Positions 7,319 through 15,420 are shown, numbered from the stretch's first letter. The stretch: 19,110 bases of DNA from JBEKCP01 sp050014815 (GCA_050014815.1 JBEKCP010000038.1:1-19110); one strand, 5' to 3'. The notes: generated by a model from the sequence alone, not told the origin. Made by a program: numbers and translations.

Positions 7319-8257
7319 ATGAATGACGCGGACTCGCTGATCCGACAGCTTCGCGAGAACATCGGCCGCGTGGTGCTGGGCCAGGACGACGTGGTGCGGC
7401 GGACGCTGGTGGCCCTCCTGGCCGGCGAGCACCTCCTGCTGGAGGACGTGCCGGGAGTCGGCAAGACGCTGGTCGGCAAGGCGGTGGCCCGCAGTCTCGC
7501 GGGCGAGTTCCGCCGCATCCAGTTCACGCCCGATCTCCTGCCGGGCGACATCACGGGCAGCAATCTCTACAATGCCCGGACGGGGGAGTTCGTCTTCAGC
7601 GGCGGGCCGATCTTCGCCAACATCGTGCTGGCCGACGAGATCAACCGGGCCACGCCGCGGACGCAAAGCGCGCTGTTGGAGGCGATGAGCGAGCGGCAGG
7701 TCTCGGTCGACGGCCAGACCCGCCCGCTGCCCCGCCCCTTCATGGTCATCGCCACGCAGAACCCGGTCGAGTTCGAGGGCACCTACCCGCTGCCGGAGAG
7801 CCAGTTGGACCGGTTCCTGATGAGGATTCCCATGGGCTATCCGGCGCGGGAAGTCGAGATGCAGGTGCTGATGAGCCATCGCGACGGAGAGCCGGTCGAC
7901 GCGCTCGGCCCGGTGCTCGACGGCCCGCAGGTGGTCGCCTTGCAGGAGGCGGTCCGCCGGGTGGAGGTCGAGCCGTCGATCCACGGCTACCTGCTGGACA
8001 TCGTTGCGGCGACGCGAAGCTGCGAGGAACTGCACGTCGGGGCGAGCACCCGGGCCGCGCTGGCGTTATACCGTGCGGCCCAGGCGGCGGCGCTGGTGGC
8101 CGGCCGCGACTACGTCGTGCCTGACGACCTGAAGGGCCTCGCCGTGGCGGTGCTGGCCCACCGGGTCATCCCCAAGGGTTACTTGCACGGGGCCGAGCGG
8201 GAGGCGGTCGAGGCGCTGGTCGAGCGGCTGGTCGAGGACGTACCGGTGCCGGCGTGA
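7319..8257 (+). CDS. MoxR-family AAA+ ATPase
   Basis: The protein is 312 residues. The start is ATG at 7319 with GGAG 8 nt upstream; the frame is open further upstream but that part reads through the antitoxin on the other strand and is not MoxR-like. Walker A is VPGVGKT at 44-50, Walker B is IVLADEIN at 102-109, and the following RATPRTQSALLEAMSERQVSVDG is the family signature. Sensor 1 is IATQNPVEFEGTYPLPESQLDRF at about 144-166. MoxR proteins are hexameric chaperone ATPases that mature or regulate partners, usually a VWA/DUF58 protein and a membrane transglutaminase. Those two partners are encoded at 9356-13002, but here a minus-strand pair lies between. Length and motifs look complete. 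Confidence 0.95.
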   Translation: MNDADSLIRQLRENIGRVVLGQDDVVRRTLVALLAGEHLLLEDVPGVGKTLVGKAVARSLAGEFRRIQFTPDLLPGDITGSNLYNARTGEFVFSGGPIFANIVLADEINRATPRTQSALLEAMSERQVSVDGQTRPLPRPFMVIATQNPVEFEGTYPLPESQLDRFLMRIPMGYPAREVEMQVLMSHRDGEPVDALGPVLDGPQVVALQEAVRRVEVEPSIHGYLLDIVAATRSCEELHVGASTRAALALYRAAQAAALVAGRDYVVPDDLKGLAVAVLAHRVIPKGYLHGAEREAVEALVERLVEDVPVPA

Positions 8258-8269
8258 GCATTGGGCCGG

Positions 8270-8854
8270 TCAGCCCGCCGGGGTCTGCTGGCCCTGGAAC
8301 TGGCTGGGGTTCTCGATCGGGCAGCCCCTCACCTCCTCGACGATCAGTTGGGCGATGGCCATCCCGGGCCGCAGCATGAAGGACGCCGGCCCGAGGTTGA
8401 TCATTTCCAGCGTGAGCGTCCCCGAAAAGCCCGGATGGACCGTCGGCGCGGTGAAATGGATGAGAATGCCAAACCGCGCACAACTGCTCTTGCCCTCAAT
8501 CCGCGCGGCAAGACAAGTGGGGCGGCCTTGAAGAATCGGCAGTTCGATGTGCTCCAGTGTCTTCGCCAGGACGAAACAGTTTGGCTCCAGACAAAAGGGC
8601 TGCCATTCCGTGATCGTGATGGTGTCGGAGTGCTGCCGGATCGTGTCGGCGATGCTGCCCGGCTTGGTCAGGTCGTAGGTGACTTGCCCCTTCCCGGGAA
8701 CGGTGATGTCATTACCCAGCGACAGATCGACCGAGTGGGTGTCATACGGAGAAGGAGCCTGCCCGACCGTAGGCAGACGCGGCGCGGGCTGCGGTCGAAT
8801 GATCAGCCGGCCTTCGTCGAGGGCGCGAAACACTTCGACATTGGAGAGAATCAT
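8270..8854 (-). CDS. dcd: dCTP deaminase family protein
   Basis: The protein is 194 residues, close to the usual 190. dCTP deaminase converts dCTP to dUTP, and some members also hydrolyse dUTP to dUMP. Visible family features are DTHSVDLSLGN (about 38-48), RIEGKSSCARFG (118-129), HFTAPTVHPGFSGTLTLE (133-150) and LRPGMAIAQL (161-170). E150 matches the catalytic glutamate of the family and R127 matches the conserved arginine of R-S-S-L-A-R. The first arginine of that motif is Lys (K122), and the usual I-D-P-G is V-H-P-G. The C-terminal NPSQFQGQQ segment resembles the nucleotide-closing tail. The gene begins 8 nt after the small gene at 8863, suggesting an operon, and ends 12 nt from moxR, convergently. 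Confidence 0.85.
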   Translation of the reverse strand: MILSNVEVFRALDEGRLIIRPQPAPRLPTVGQAPSPYDTHSVDLSLGNDITVPGKGQVTYDLTKPGSIADTIRQHSDTITITEWQPFCLEPNCFVLAKTLEHIELPILQGRPTCLAARIEGKSSCARFGILIHFTAPTVHPGFSGTLTLEMINLGPASFMLRPGMAIAQLIVEEVRGCPIENPSQFQGQQTPAG

Positions 8855-8862
8855 GGTCGGGC

Positions 8863-9159
8863 TCAGACGGCCTCGCGGTGGGGGCGGGTCTCGACCATGG
8901 AATCGCGCACGGTGATCGTTCGCCCGTTCCCGAATGTTTCGCCCGGCAGACGCACAAGCATCAAGGGGCCCTCACGAGCGAGCACTTCCACGCGAAGCCA
9001 GCCATCCACTGCTTCTTTGCCACTCGCCGACAGGTCGGCCTCGACGAAGTCTTCAGAGACGAACAGCGAGAACTCGGCGCCGTCAGCGGCCTTGCCACGA
9101 ACCGCGACCTCCCCCGTGAACATTCCACGGCTTACTCGGCACTGAAGGAAGGTTGCCAT
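8863..9159 (-). CDS. Small conserved-looking protein upstream of dcd
   Basis: The protein is 98 residues. I chose the second ATG (9159), because GGAG lies 6 nt upstream of it; the ATG at 9171 has only a C-run before it. The sequence is beta-rich and acidic. It includes FLQCRVSRGMFTGEVAVRG, FSLFVSEDFVEAD and LRVEVLAREGPLMLVRLP, then a C-terminal GRTITVRDSMV. There is no signal peptide, membrane segment or known catalytic motif. The alternation of strands suggests a small beta barrel, which is inference. It is followed by dcd on the same strand after 8 nt. Function unknown; a role in nucleotide metabolism is only suggested by neighbourhood. Confidence 0.65.
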   Translation of the reverse strand: MATFLQCRVSRGMFTGEVAVRGKAADGAEFSLFVSEDFVEADLSASGKEAVDGWLRVEVLAREGPLMLVRLPGETFGNGRTITVRDSMVETRPHREAV

Positions 9160-9355
9160 GACATTCTCCATTGGCTTGTGGGGGGGACGGCCAAGGGCCA
9201 GTCCGCATGACTAATTCTATCCTAGCAGAGCCGGCAGCCCTGTCAATAAGCTGCGCGACATGTTACCGCACGACCCTCAAGGGAGCAACCCCGACTGACA
9301 GCGATGCTGTCGCGTGGGGGCAGGATCTGTACAATAGAGGCTGAGGTCTCCCCCC

Positions 9356-10630
9356 ATGCGACCCCGCCGTCAAACCCGGTTCACCCGCGAAGGCTGGTAC
9401 TACCTGCTGGTCTTTGCGATGGTCTTCGGCGCGGCGCTCGTGCGGGAGGTCAACCTGCTGATGGTGCTGGCCGGGATGCTGGCCGGGCCGCTCCTGATCA
9501 GCCGGTTCGTGGCGTTCCAGATGCTCCGGGGACTGGTCGTGCGGCGGAGGCTGCCGCAGGGCGTCTGCGCGGGCGACTTGCTGCTGGCCAATGTGACAGT
9601 CGGCAACCCGCGGCCGCGGCTGGGAAGCTGGGCCGTCCTGGTCGAGGACAAGATCGTCCGCCAGAAGGGCGCGGCCGCAACGGCCGGGGCGCCGGAGTCG
9701 GCCCAGCCGAGCGTCTTCTTCCCTTACGTCGCCGCCGGACGGGCGGGAAGGGGGACCTACAGGGGCCGCCTGGCCCGGCGGGGCCGCTACCGCGTCGGGC
9801 CGCTGCGGATCTCGACGCGGTTTCCCTTCGGGCTGCTCCGCAACCGGATCACCCTGGGAGGCATGACCACGCTGACCGTCCTGCCTCGCCTGGGCCGGCT
9901 GACCAAGCGATGGATGACCCGGCACCACGAGTCGTTTACCGGCACCCGCCGCCGGGAGCGCCGGCCCGGCTGCGAGGGCGATTTCTACGGACTCCGCCCC
10001 TGGCAGCGAGGCGACAGCCGCCGCTGGATCCACTGGCGGACGACGGCCCGGACCGGCGGATTGATGGTGCGGCAATTCGAGCAGCCGCGGAACCCCGACC
10101 TCGCCGTCCTGGTGGACCTCTGGCAGCCGGACGCTGCCGGCAGCGCCAAAGGGGACAGTCCCATTTTCGCGACCACGCCCGACCATGCTTCGCATGCTGC
10201 CCGGGTACCCGCGAAAACTGGGACAGTCCCCGTTGAGCTGGCGGTCCGCTTCGCCGCCACCGTGGTCGCCGATTTGTGCCGCAGGGGGGGCAGCAACGTC
10301 TACCTGGGCCTGGCGGACCCCGAGTCCCGCCTGACCGGCGGCCCCGCCTCCGCCCCGCTCTTGCAGGAGTTAATGGAACGGCTTGCCTTGGTCGAGGGCC
10401 AGCCGGGCGACCCGCTGCCGCAGCTCCTCCAGCAGGCATTGCGGCAGACGGAGCCGGGCACGGAGATCGTGCTCGTGGCCACGCGGCCCATCGACGTGGC
10501 CGACCCCAATCGGTTCGGACGCCTGGCCGCGGACCTCGCCCGCCGGTCCGCCCTGCGGCAGATCCGCACGGTCGATGCGTCGAGCCCCGAACTGGCACTG
10601 CACTTCCGGACGGAGCGAGGCGAACCATGA
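9356..10630 (+). CDS. DUF58 protein (VWA-like, MoxR-associated)
   Basis: The protein is 424 residues. GAGG is 9 nt before the ATG. Two membrane segments occupy about 14-29 and 32-50, then a cytosolic or periplasmic beta-rich part. The DUF58 signature DFYGLRPWQRGDSRRWIHWR lies at 209-228, followed by TGGLMVRQFE. The strand LAVLVDLWQP at about 253-262 begins the von Willebrand-like fold (D-x-W in place of the D-x-S-x-S MIDAS motif). Residues about 266-292 are encoded by a palindromic repeat inserted in frame immediately after this first strand. The stop overlaps the next gene's start by 4 nt (ATGA), so translation is coupled. DUF58 proteins act with MoxR ATPases and membrane transglutaminases; the moxR gene is at 7319. 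Confidence 0.92.
   Translation: MRPRRQTRFTREGWYYLLVFAMVFGAALVREVNLLMVLAGMLAGPLLISRFVAFQMLRGLVVRRRLPQGVCAGDLLLANVTVGNPRPRLGSWAVLVEDKIVRQKGAAATAGAPESAQPSVFFPYVAAGRAGRGTYRGRLARRGRYRVGPLRISTRFPFGLLRNRITLGGMTTLTVLPRLGRLTKRWMTRHHESFTGTRRRERRPGCEGDFYGLRPWQRGDSRRWIHWRTTARTGGLMVRQFEQPRNPDLAVLVDLWQPDAAGSAKGDSPIFATTPDHASHAARVPAKTGTVPVELAVRFAATVVADLCRRGGSNVYLGLADPESRLTGGPASAPLLQELMERLALVEGQPGDPLPQLLQQALRQTEPGTEIVLVATRPIDVADPNRFGRLAADLARRSALRQIRTVDASSPELALHFRTERGEP
10151..10231. repeat. Palindromic element inside the DUF58 coding frame
   Basis: The arm at 10151-10171 (starts GGGGACAGTCCCATTTT) is the inverse complement of 10210-10231 with one mismatch and one extra base. The central loop holds another perfect stem CATGC/GCATG at 10184-10188 and 10192-10196. 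The frame stays open, and encodes a Ser/Pro/Ala-rich stretch with no counterpart expected in DUF58 proteins. The core GGGGACAGTCCC is shared with the element at 11118-11218. Confidence 0.85.
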
Positions 10631-13002
10631 CCCGCACGGCCGCGACAGACCTTGAAAAACTGCTCTCCGTGACGATGGCCACGATGGCCTCGTTGGGCGC
10701 TTTGATGTCCGCCATGGGCCAGCGGAGCCCGTGGACGGTGCTGCTCTTGTGGACCGCGGCGATCGTCTCCGTGGTTGTCACCGACCTGGGCGGCTGGTTC
10801 CACATTGGCCGCCGCACGGCGGTGGTGGCGCCCGTGGTCATCGTCGCTTTCTTCCTGCCGTCTTGCCTTCGCCTGAGCGGCGAAGCCCTCCTCTTCGTCC
10901 TGGCCGAGCCGCTGGTCTACCTGCAAATCGTCCTGCTATTCCAGAAGAAGGACGGGCGGATCTACCGCTGCGTGGCGGCGATGAGCCTGCTGCAGGTGAC
11001 GGTGGCCACCTTGCTCGGCCAGGGGGTCGGTTTCGGCGTGTTGCTGGTGATCTACATGATGTTGGGGCTGGTGGGCATGACGCTCCTGGTGCTCTATAGG
11101 GGCGGCGGCGTGCCGGCGCGGGAAAAGGGGGACAGGCCCCATTTGCCGGAACGGCCCGCGACCAGCCTTCGGCCGGTGCCCGGCTTCGCACAAATGGGGA
11201 CTGTCCCGCTTTTCCCGCCCCGCGACGGGATGCCGGATTTCACCAGCCATCCGTCGCAGGACGCGGGGGCCGGGGTCGTGCGCGAACTGTTCGCGCGGCT
11301 GGGCGTAATGGGCGCCGGCACGCTGGGCCTGGCGATGGTCATCTTCTTGACCGTCCCCCGGCTCGGCCAGCCGGCCTGGCGCGGCGCGCTGCCGTCGCCC
11401 CGCAGGCTGGTGGGCTTCTCCGACCAAATCACCCTGGGCGAGATGGGCGAGATCCTCGAAAGCCGCGACGAAGTGATGCGGGTTCGGCTGCTGGAGAAGA
11501 AGAGCCAACGCCCCTACCCCGTCTACAGCGACCTCTATTTCCGCGGCGCCGTCGCGACGCGCTATCAGCGAGGCCATTGGTTCCGGGACCCGGCCTTTGC
11601 CGGCTGGGAGTCGGCCCCAACAGCCGCCAGCCCGCGCCAAATCGTCCGCCAGAGGATCACCGTCGAGCCGCTGGATCGGGATGAACTGTTCTCGATATGG
11701 CCGATCGTCTTGCCCGTCCGGGACGAGAACGTGGTCTTTCATCCCGGGACCGAGCAACTCGTGCGGAGCCAGGCGGCCGCGCGGGATCTCCGCGGCAAGC
11801 GGTTCTCGTTCGAGCTGGAGACGGCGGGCCTGGTCGACGGGGTCCAAGTGCCGTTGGTGCCGTGCCAGCGGCCGGTCAACACCGATCAGCTCGTCGAGAT
11901 GCCCGAGTTGCCCCGGCTGACGGCCCTGGCGGACCGGTGGCTCTCTGAGCGGCCAACGGCGGCCCGCAGCCAGTCGGCCGCCGCTCGTTGGCTCCAGAAG
12001 AAGTTCAACTCCAGCGACCGCTTCCAGTACAGCCTCCAGGGGCAAGAGCGGGACACGTTAATCGACCCTATCGAGGACTTCGTCTCGAACCATCCGCGGG
12101 GACACTGCGAGTACTTCGCCACGGCGCTGGCACTGATGCTGCGGAGCCAGGGGATACCGTCGCGGGTGGTGCTGGGGTTCCGCTGCGACGAGTGGAACGA
12201 CGTGGGCAAGTTTTACCAGGTCCGCCAGTTGCACGCCCATGCCTGGGTGGAGGCTTACCTGCCGCCGCGCGAGCTGCCGCCGGAGCTGTTGGCGGGGGAA
12301 GACCGTCCGCGATGGATATTGGGCGGTTGGCTGCGGCTGGACCCCACGCCCGCCGCGGACATCGGTACGGCGGCGGCCGACCGCTCGGCCTGGGGCCAAT
12401 GGAAGGGGCGGCTCCATTGGCTTCAGTCGTTCTGGGACGATTATGTCGTCGAGATGGACCGGCAGCGGCAGCGGGAGGCGATCTTCGGGCCGCTGCGACG
12501 GGCCATCCGCCGGCTGGCCGATCCCCAGTGGTGGCGGGAGACGGCCGGGCGGATTGCCGACGGGCTCCGGATGGCGGCATGGCGGAGCCTCGGCGGCTGG
12601 CTCCTGGCGGTGGCGTTGCCGCTGGCGGCATGCCTCTTTCTGCTGGCGTTTGCCGCGCGGAGGCTGGTGCGGCTGGCCCGCCGCGCATGGCGGCGGCTGG
12701 CCGCCCGTGGTGTGCTTCCAGCCCGCCGAGCGAGAAGCCGGGTCGAGTTCTACCGGCGATTGGAGAACCTCTTGGCCCGGCAAGGCCTCGTCCGCCCGGC
12801 CGGTCAGACCCCGCGGGAGTTCGCCCTGTCCGCCGGCGTGCGGCTTTCCCGGCGGGCCGGCCCCGGCGAGTGGGCTGTCTGGCCGCTGACCGTGGTCGAT
12901 GCCTTTTATCAAGTCCGTTTCGGCGGACGCCCTCTGGACAAGGCCCAGACCCAGGCGGTAGAACATGCGCTGGCGAAGTTGGGCGGCGCAAGCGGGGGCT
13001 GA
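10627..13002 (+). CDS. TgpA-like membrane transglutaminase
   Basis: The protein is 791 residues; its ATG overlaps the DUF58 stop and has GAGG 6 nt upstream. The N-terminal half has about five or six membrane segments (roughly 15-160) and another at about 225-245, as in DUF3488/TgpA proteins. The extracytoplasmic transglutaminase domain carries GHCEYFATALALMLRSQGIPS with C494, HAHAWVEAY with H538, and LRLDPTP with D572, so the catalytic triad is intact. A further membrane segment (about 655-680) precedes a DUF4129-like C-terminal domain (about 705-791, EFYRRLENLLARQGLVR). TgpA from Pseudomonas is an essential membrane protein with this layout. Residues about 164-198, in the loop between membrane segments, are encoded by a palindromic repeat. 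The 3' end runs directly into a heptamer array. Confidence 0.93.
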   Translation: MTRTAATDLEKLLSVTMATMASLGALMSAMGQRSPWTVLLLWTAAIVSVVVTDLGGWFHIGRRTAVVAPVVIVAFFLPSCLRLSGEALLFVLAEPLVYLQIVLLFQKKDGRIYRCVAAMSLLQVTVATLLGQGVGFGVLLVIYMMLGLVGMTLLVLYRGGGVPAREKGDRPHLPERPATSLRPVPGFAQMGTVPLFPPRDGMPDFTSHPSQDAGAGVVRELFARLGVMGAGTLGLAMVIFLTVPRLGQPAWRGALPSPRRLVGFSDQITLGEMGEILESRDEVMRVRLLEKKSQRPYPVYSDLYFRGAVATRYQRGHWFRDPAFAGWESAPTAASPRQIVRQRITVEPLDRDELFSIWPIVLPVRDENVVFHPGTEQLVRSQAAARDLRGKRFSFELETAGLVDGVQVPLVPCQRPVNTDQLVEMPELPRLTALADRWLSERPTAARSQSAAARWLQKKFNSSDRFQYSLQGQERDTLIDPIEDFVSNHPRGHCEYFATALALMLRSQGIPSRVVLGFRCDEWNDVGKFYQVRQLHAHAWVEAYLPPRELPPELLAGEDRPRWILGGWLRLDPTPAADIGTAAADRSAWGQWKGRLHWLQSFWDDYVVEMDRQRQREAIFGPLRRAIRRLADPQWWRETAGRIADGLRMAAWRSLGGWLLAVALPLAACLFLLAFAARRLVRLARRAWRRLAARGVLPARRARSRVEFYRRLENLLARQGLVRPAGQTPREFALSAGVRLSRRAGPGEWAVWPLTVVDAFYQVRFGGRPLDKAQTQAVEHALAKLGGASGG
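11118..11218. repeat. Palindromic element inside the transglutaminase coding frame
   Basis: Two 28-nt arms (11118-11145 and 11191-11218) are inverse complements with only two mismatches. They begin GCGGGAAAAG and contain GGGGACAG and CCCCATTTG. The 45-nt centre is GC-rich with smaller hairpins. The 101-nt unit is read through in frame and adds about 34 residues (PHLPERP, MGTVPLFPPR) in a loop between membrane segments, where an insertion would be tolerated. Confidence 0.9.
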
Positions 13003-13126
13003 GTATCGAGTACCCAGTACCCAGTACCGAGTACCGAGTACCGAGTACCGAGTACCGAGTACTGAGTACCGAGTACTGAGTACCGAATACCGAGTACTGA
13101 AAACTGAAAACTGAAAACTGAAAACT
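13001..13126. repeat. Tandem heptamer array filling the gap before the YchF-like gene
   Basis: Eighteen consecutive 7-bp units run with no break. Unit 1 is GAGTATC. Units 2-14 are mostly GAGTACC or GAGTACT (with CAGTACC twice and GAATACC once). Units 15-18 are GAAAACT four times. The array starts inside the stop codon of the transglutaminase gene and ends one base before the ATG at 13128. The start therefore lacks a purine-rich Shine-Dalgarno and the ribosome binding region is made of repeat units. Confidence 0.95.
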
Positions 13127-13127
13127 A

Positions 13128-14162
13128 ATGAAGATTGGTCTAGTCGGATATCAGGGGTCGGGCAAGAGCACGGTCTTCGAGTGGCTGACCGGCGTAAAGC
13201 CCGAGGCCGCCCTGGCCCATACCGCGCAAAGCGCCATGGCGGCCGTCCCGGAGCCCCGGGTCGAGGGGCTGGTGAAGATATACAAACCCAAGAAGATCAC
13301 GGTGGCGTCGCTGGAGCTGGTCGATACGCCGGGGCTGAGCCGCACCCACGAGGGCAACGCCGCTCGGCTGGCCCTCTTGCGCGAGGCCGGCTGCCTCATC
13401 TTCGTCGTGGCCGCCTTCGGCCGCACCGATCCGCTGGCCGACCTCCGCGGCTTCGATGAAGACCTCATCCTGGCCGACATGGAGATCGTCACCAGCCGGA
13501 TGAAGCGGGTCGAGGACTCGCTCCGCAAGCCGCTGCCCAAGCTGGAGCATGAGGGCCTCCAGCACGAGCAGGCGACGCTCCAGGCGGTGCTGGCGGGCCT
13601 GGAGTCGGGCAATCCGCTCCGCGAGGCCGACATGAGCGACGAACAACGCAAAGTCACCCGCTCCTTCCGACTGCTGGGCGAAAAACCCCGCGTCATCGTC
13701 TTCAATACGGCCGACGACGATCCCCACCCCGACCGCCTGACCGCCCTGGCCACGCCCGAGACGCCCGTCATCACCGTCCCCGCCGACCTGGAGTTGGAGC
13801 TGGCCAAGATGAGCCCGGAGGACCGCGCGGAGTTCGAGCGGGAGATGGGCGTCGGCGGCACCGACCGCGACGCGATCCTCCGCACCCTGCTGCGGGCGTC
13901 TGGCCAGCGGCTCTTCCTCACGGCCGGCGAGAAGGAGGTGCGGACCTGGCTCCTGCCGCAGGGCGGGACGGCCCTGGAGGCCGCCGCCTCGATCCACACC
14001 GACCTTGCCCGCGGCTTCATCCGCGCCGAAATAATGAACTACCAGGACCTGGTCCGGCTGGGCAGCGAGCGGGAGCTGAAGGCCCATCACCTGATGCGCC
14101 AGGAGCCGAAGGACTACGTCGTCCAGGACGACGACGTGCTGTTCATCCGCTTCAGCGTGTGA
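13128..14162 (+). CDS. YchF/OBG-type P-loop NTPase with TGS domain
   Basis: The protein is 344 residues, slightly shorter than canonical YchF (about 363). The G1 loop is GYQGSGKST (7-15) instead of the usual G-L-P-N-V-G-K-S-T. G3 is DTPG (66-69). The G4 position reads NTAD (193-196) rather than the N-x-x-E of ATP-preferring YchF or NKxD of GTPases. A helical, coiled-coil-like insert lies at about 110-180. The C-terminal TGS/DUF933 part includes TWLLPQGGTALEAAASIHTDLARGFIRAEI and ends KDYVVQDDDVLFIRFSV, a strong match to YchF. It is probably a paralogue rather than the housekeeping YchF, which is inference. The start lies directly after a heptamer array and lacks a Shine-Dalgarno. The stop is 7 nt from the convergent gene. 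Confidence 0.88.
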   Translation: MKIGLVGYQGSGKSTVFEWLTGVKPEAALAHTAQSAMAAVPEPRVEGLVKIYKPKKITVASLELVDTPGLSRTHEGNAARLALLREAGCLIFVVAAFGRTDPLADLRGFDEDLILADMEIVTSRMKRVEDSLRKPLPKLEHEGLQHEQATLQAVLAGLESGNPLREADMSDEQRKVTRSFRLLGEKPRVIVFNTADDDPHPDRLTALATPETPVITVPADLELELAKMSPEDRAEFEREMGVGGTDRDAILRTLLRASGQRLFLTAGEKEVRTWLLPQGGTALEAAASIHTDLARGFIRAEIMNYQDLVRLGSERELKAHHLMRQEPKDYVVQDDDVLFIRFSV

Positions 14163-14169
14163 GCTCGTC

Positions 14170-15420
14170 TCAATACCGCCGCATCTTCTTGAGGACCGTC
14201 ACGTAGAGGTCGTACTTCTTGTCGATCGAGGTCGGCGGCAGCTTCATTTCGAACTCGACGTTGGCCACGTCGATCCGCTTCTCCTGGAACATCTCCGCGT
14301 GCGGGATCTCCCGCTCCTTCTGCTCGTTGCGCTCGCCCAGGATTTCCTTCAACACGACCTTCTCGATGATCCACTCGCCGTCGAGGTGCTCCTTGATCGT
14401 CAGGGGGACGGAGACCGGATCGCCCTTCGCGGTCTTGAAGTTCTGGAGGCGGTAGCGGGTCCGCGTGCGGAGGTTGCGGAACTGCGGCTTCGTGACCCCC
14501 TCCTTGCCGTCGAGCGTGAATCGCGGGGCGGTGATCTCGTCAAACGCCTTCCGGGGACCGCCCTCCGGGTCCATCACGAACCGCTCCACTTTCACGTCCT
14601 GGGCCACGCCGACGTAGAGGTCCAGCGGAGCGAACAGCGGCGTGTATTGCGCCCAGTCCTCGCCGAGGAATGCCTGGCTGCGGACGGCGTCGCCGTCGCT
14701 CTTCGGCTCTTTGATGAACAGCCGCACCTTGCCGTACGGCAGGGGGAAGCCGCCCATCTGGTTGGGCTTGTCGTTGGTCAGGCGGTAGTACATCCGCGTC
14801 CGCTCCTGGTCCACGGCGGCGTCGAAGACGTACCGCTTGGCGATGGGCACCTCGGCGAACTTGGCGGCGAGCATCTTCTTCCGCTCGCCGTCGTTGAAGT
14901 AGCGGACCGTGGTCTTGCCCACCCCCGGCTGAACGGTACACTCGCCGAAGCTCTCGCCGGACGTGTTGGTCACGGTCATGTAGACCTGCATCAAGAGCTT
15001 GGCCTCGTCGTTTTCGACGACTCCCTGGTAGCTGGGCTCGGCCGCCATGTTGGCGATGAGGTAGGAGATGCGGACCGCGGCGGGCCCCGCCCGCTCGGCG
15101 CTGACGGTCCAGTACAGGGCGTTCTCGTTGGGCGGATAGTTCGTGTTCAGGACGTTCACCTCCCCCTCCGCCCGGATCACCCGGAACACGATCGAATCCT
15201 TGTCGATGCCGATGTTGGCCCAGGAGAAATCGACCTGGTTGCGTCCGGCCTGGAGGTTGACGGTCCGCTCCTCCTCGACCAGCGTGTAGCGGCCGTTCTG
15301 GATGTCCACCCGCACGCTTTCCCGCTCGGGCAGGGTGGTCAACTTGATGCGGGCCTGGGCGGCCGTCGCCAGGGACAAGGCCAGGCCGCCGGCCAAGAGC
15401 ACGCGAATCGTCGTCTTCAT
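14170..15420 (-). CDS. Secreted DUF4139-type protein (short paralogue)
   Basis: The protein is 416 residues with a signal peptide (MKTTIRVLLAGGLALSLATAAQA). AAGGA lies 7 nt upstream of ATG at 15420. It shares with the gene at 15557 the N-terminal pattern IKLTTLPERESVRVDIQN, NQVDFSWANIGID, the block NTNYPPNENALYWTV, and SYLIANMAAEPSYQGV. These match DUF4139-type proteins, in which a beta-sandwich domain is repeated. The remaining part is beta-rich up to VTVLKKMRRY. Function of the family is unknown; location should be periplasmic or on the cell surface. It lies downstream of its longer paralogue on the same strand, 136 nt away, with a palindromic repeat between. It ends 7 nt from the YchF-like gene, convergently. 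Confidence 0.8.
   Translation of the reverse strand: MKTTIRVLLAGGLALSLATAAQARIKLTTLPERESVRVDIQNGRYTLVEEERTVNLQAGRNQVDFSWANIGIDKDSIVFRVIRAEGEVNVLNTNYPPNENALYWTVSAERAGPAAVRISYLIANMAAEPSYQGVVENDEAKLLMQVYMTVTNTSGESFGECTVQPGVGKTTVRYFNDGERKKMLAAKFAEVPIAKRYVFDAAVDQERTRMYYRLTNDKPNQMGGFPLPYGKVRLFIKEPKSDGDAVRSQAFLGEDWAQYTPLFAPLDLYVGVAQDVKVERFVMDPEGGPRKAFDEITAPRFTLDGKEGVTKPQFRNLRTRTRYRLQNFKTAKGDPVSVPLTIKEHLDGEWIIEKVVLKEILGERNEQKEREIPHAEMFQEKRIDVANVEFEMKLPPTSIDKKYDLYVTVLKKMRRY

Noticed and set aside
9330..9335. TACAAT as a -10 for the DUF58 gene
   Set aside because: No acceptable -35 lies 16-18 nt upstream, so I do not list it as a promoter.
13001..13126. CRISPR array
   Set aside because: The repeats are 7 bp, directly adjacent and without spacers, so this is a simple tandem array.
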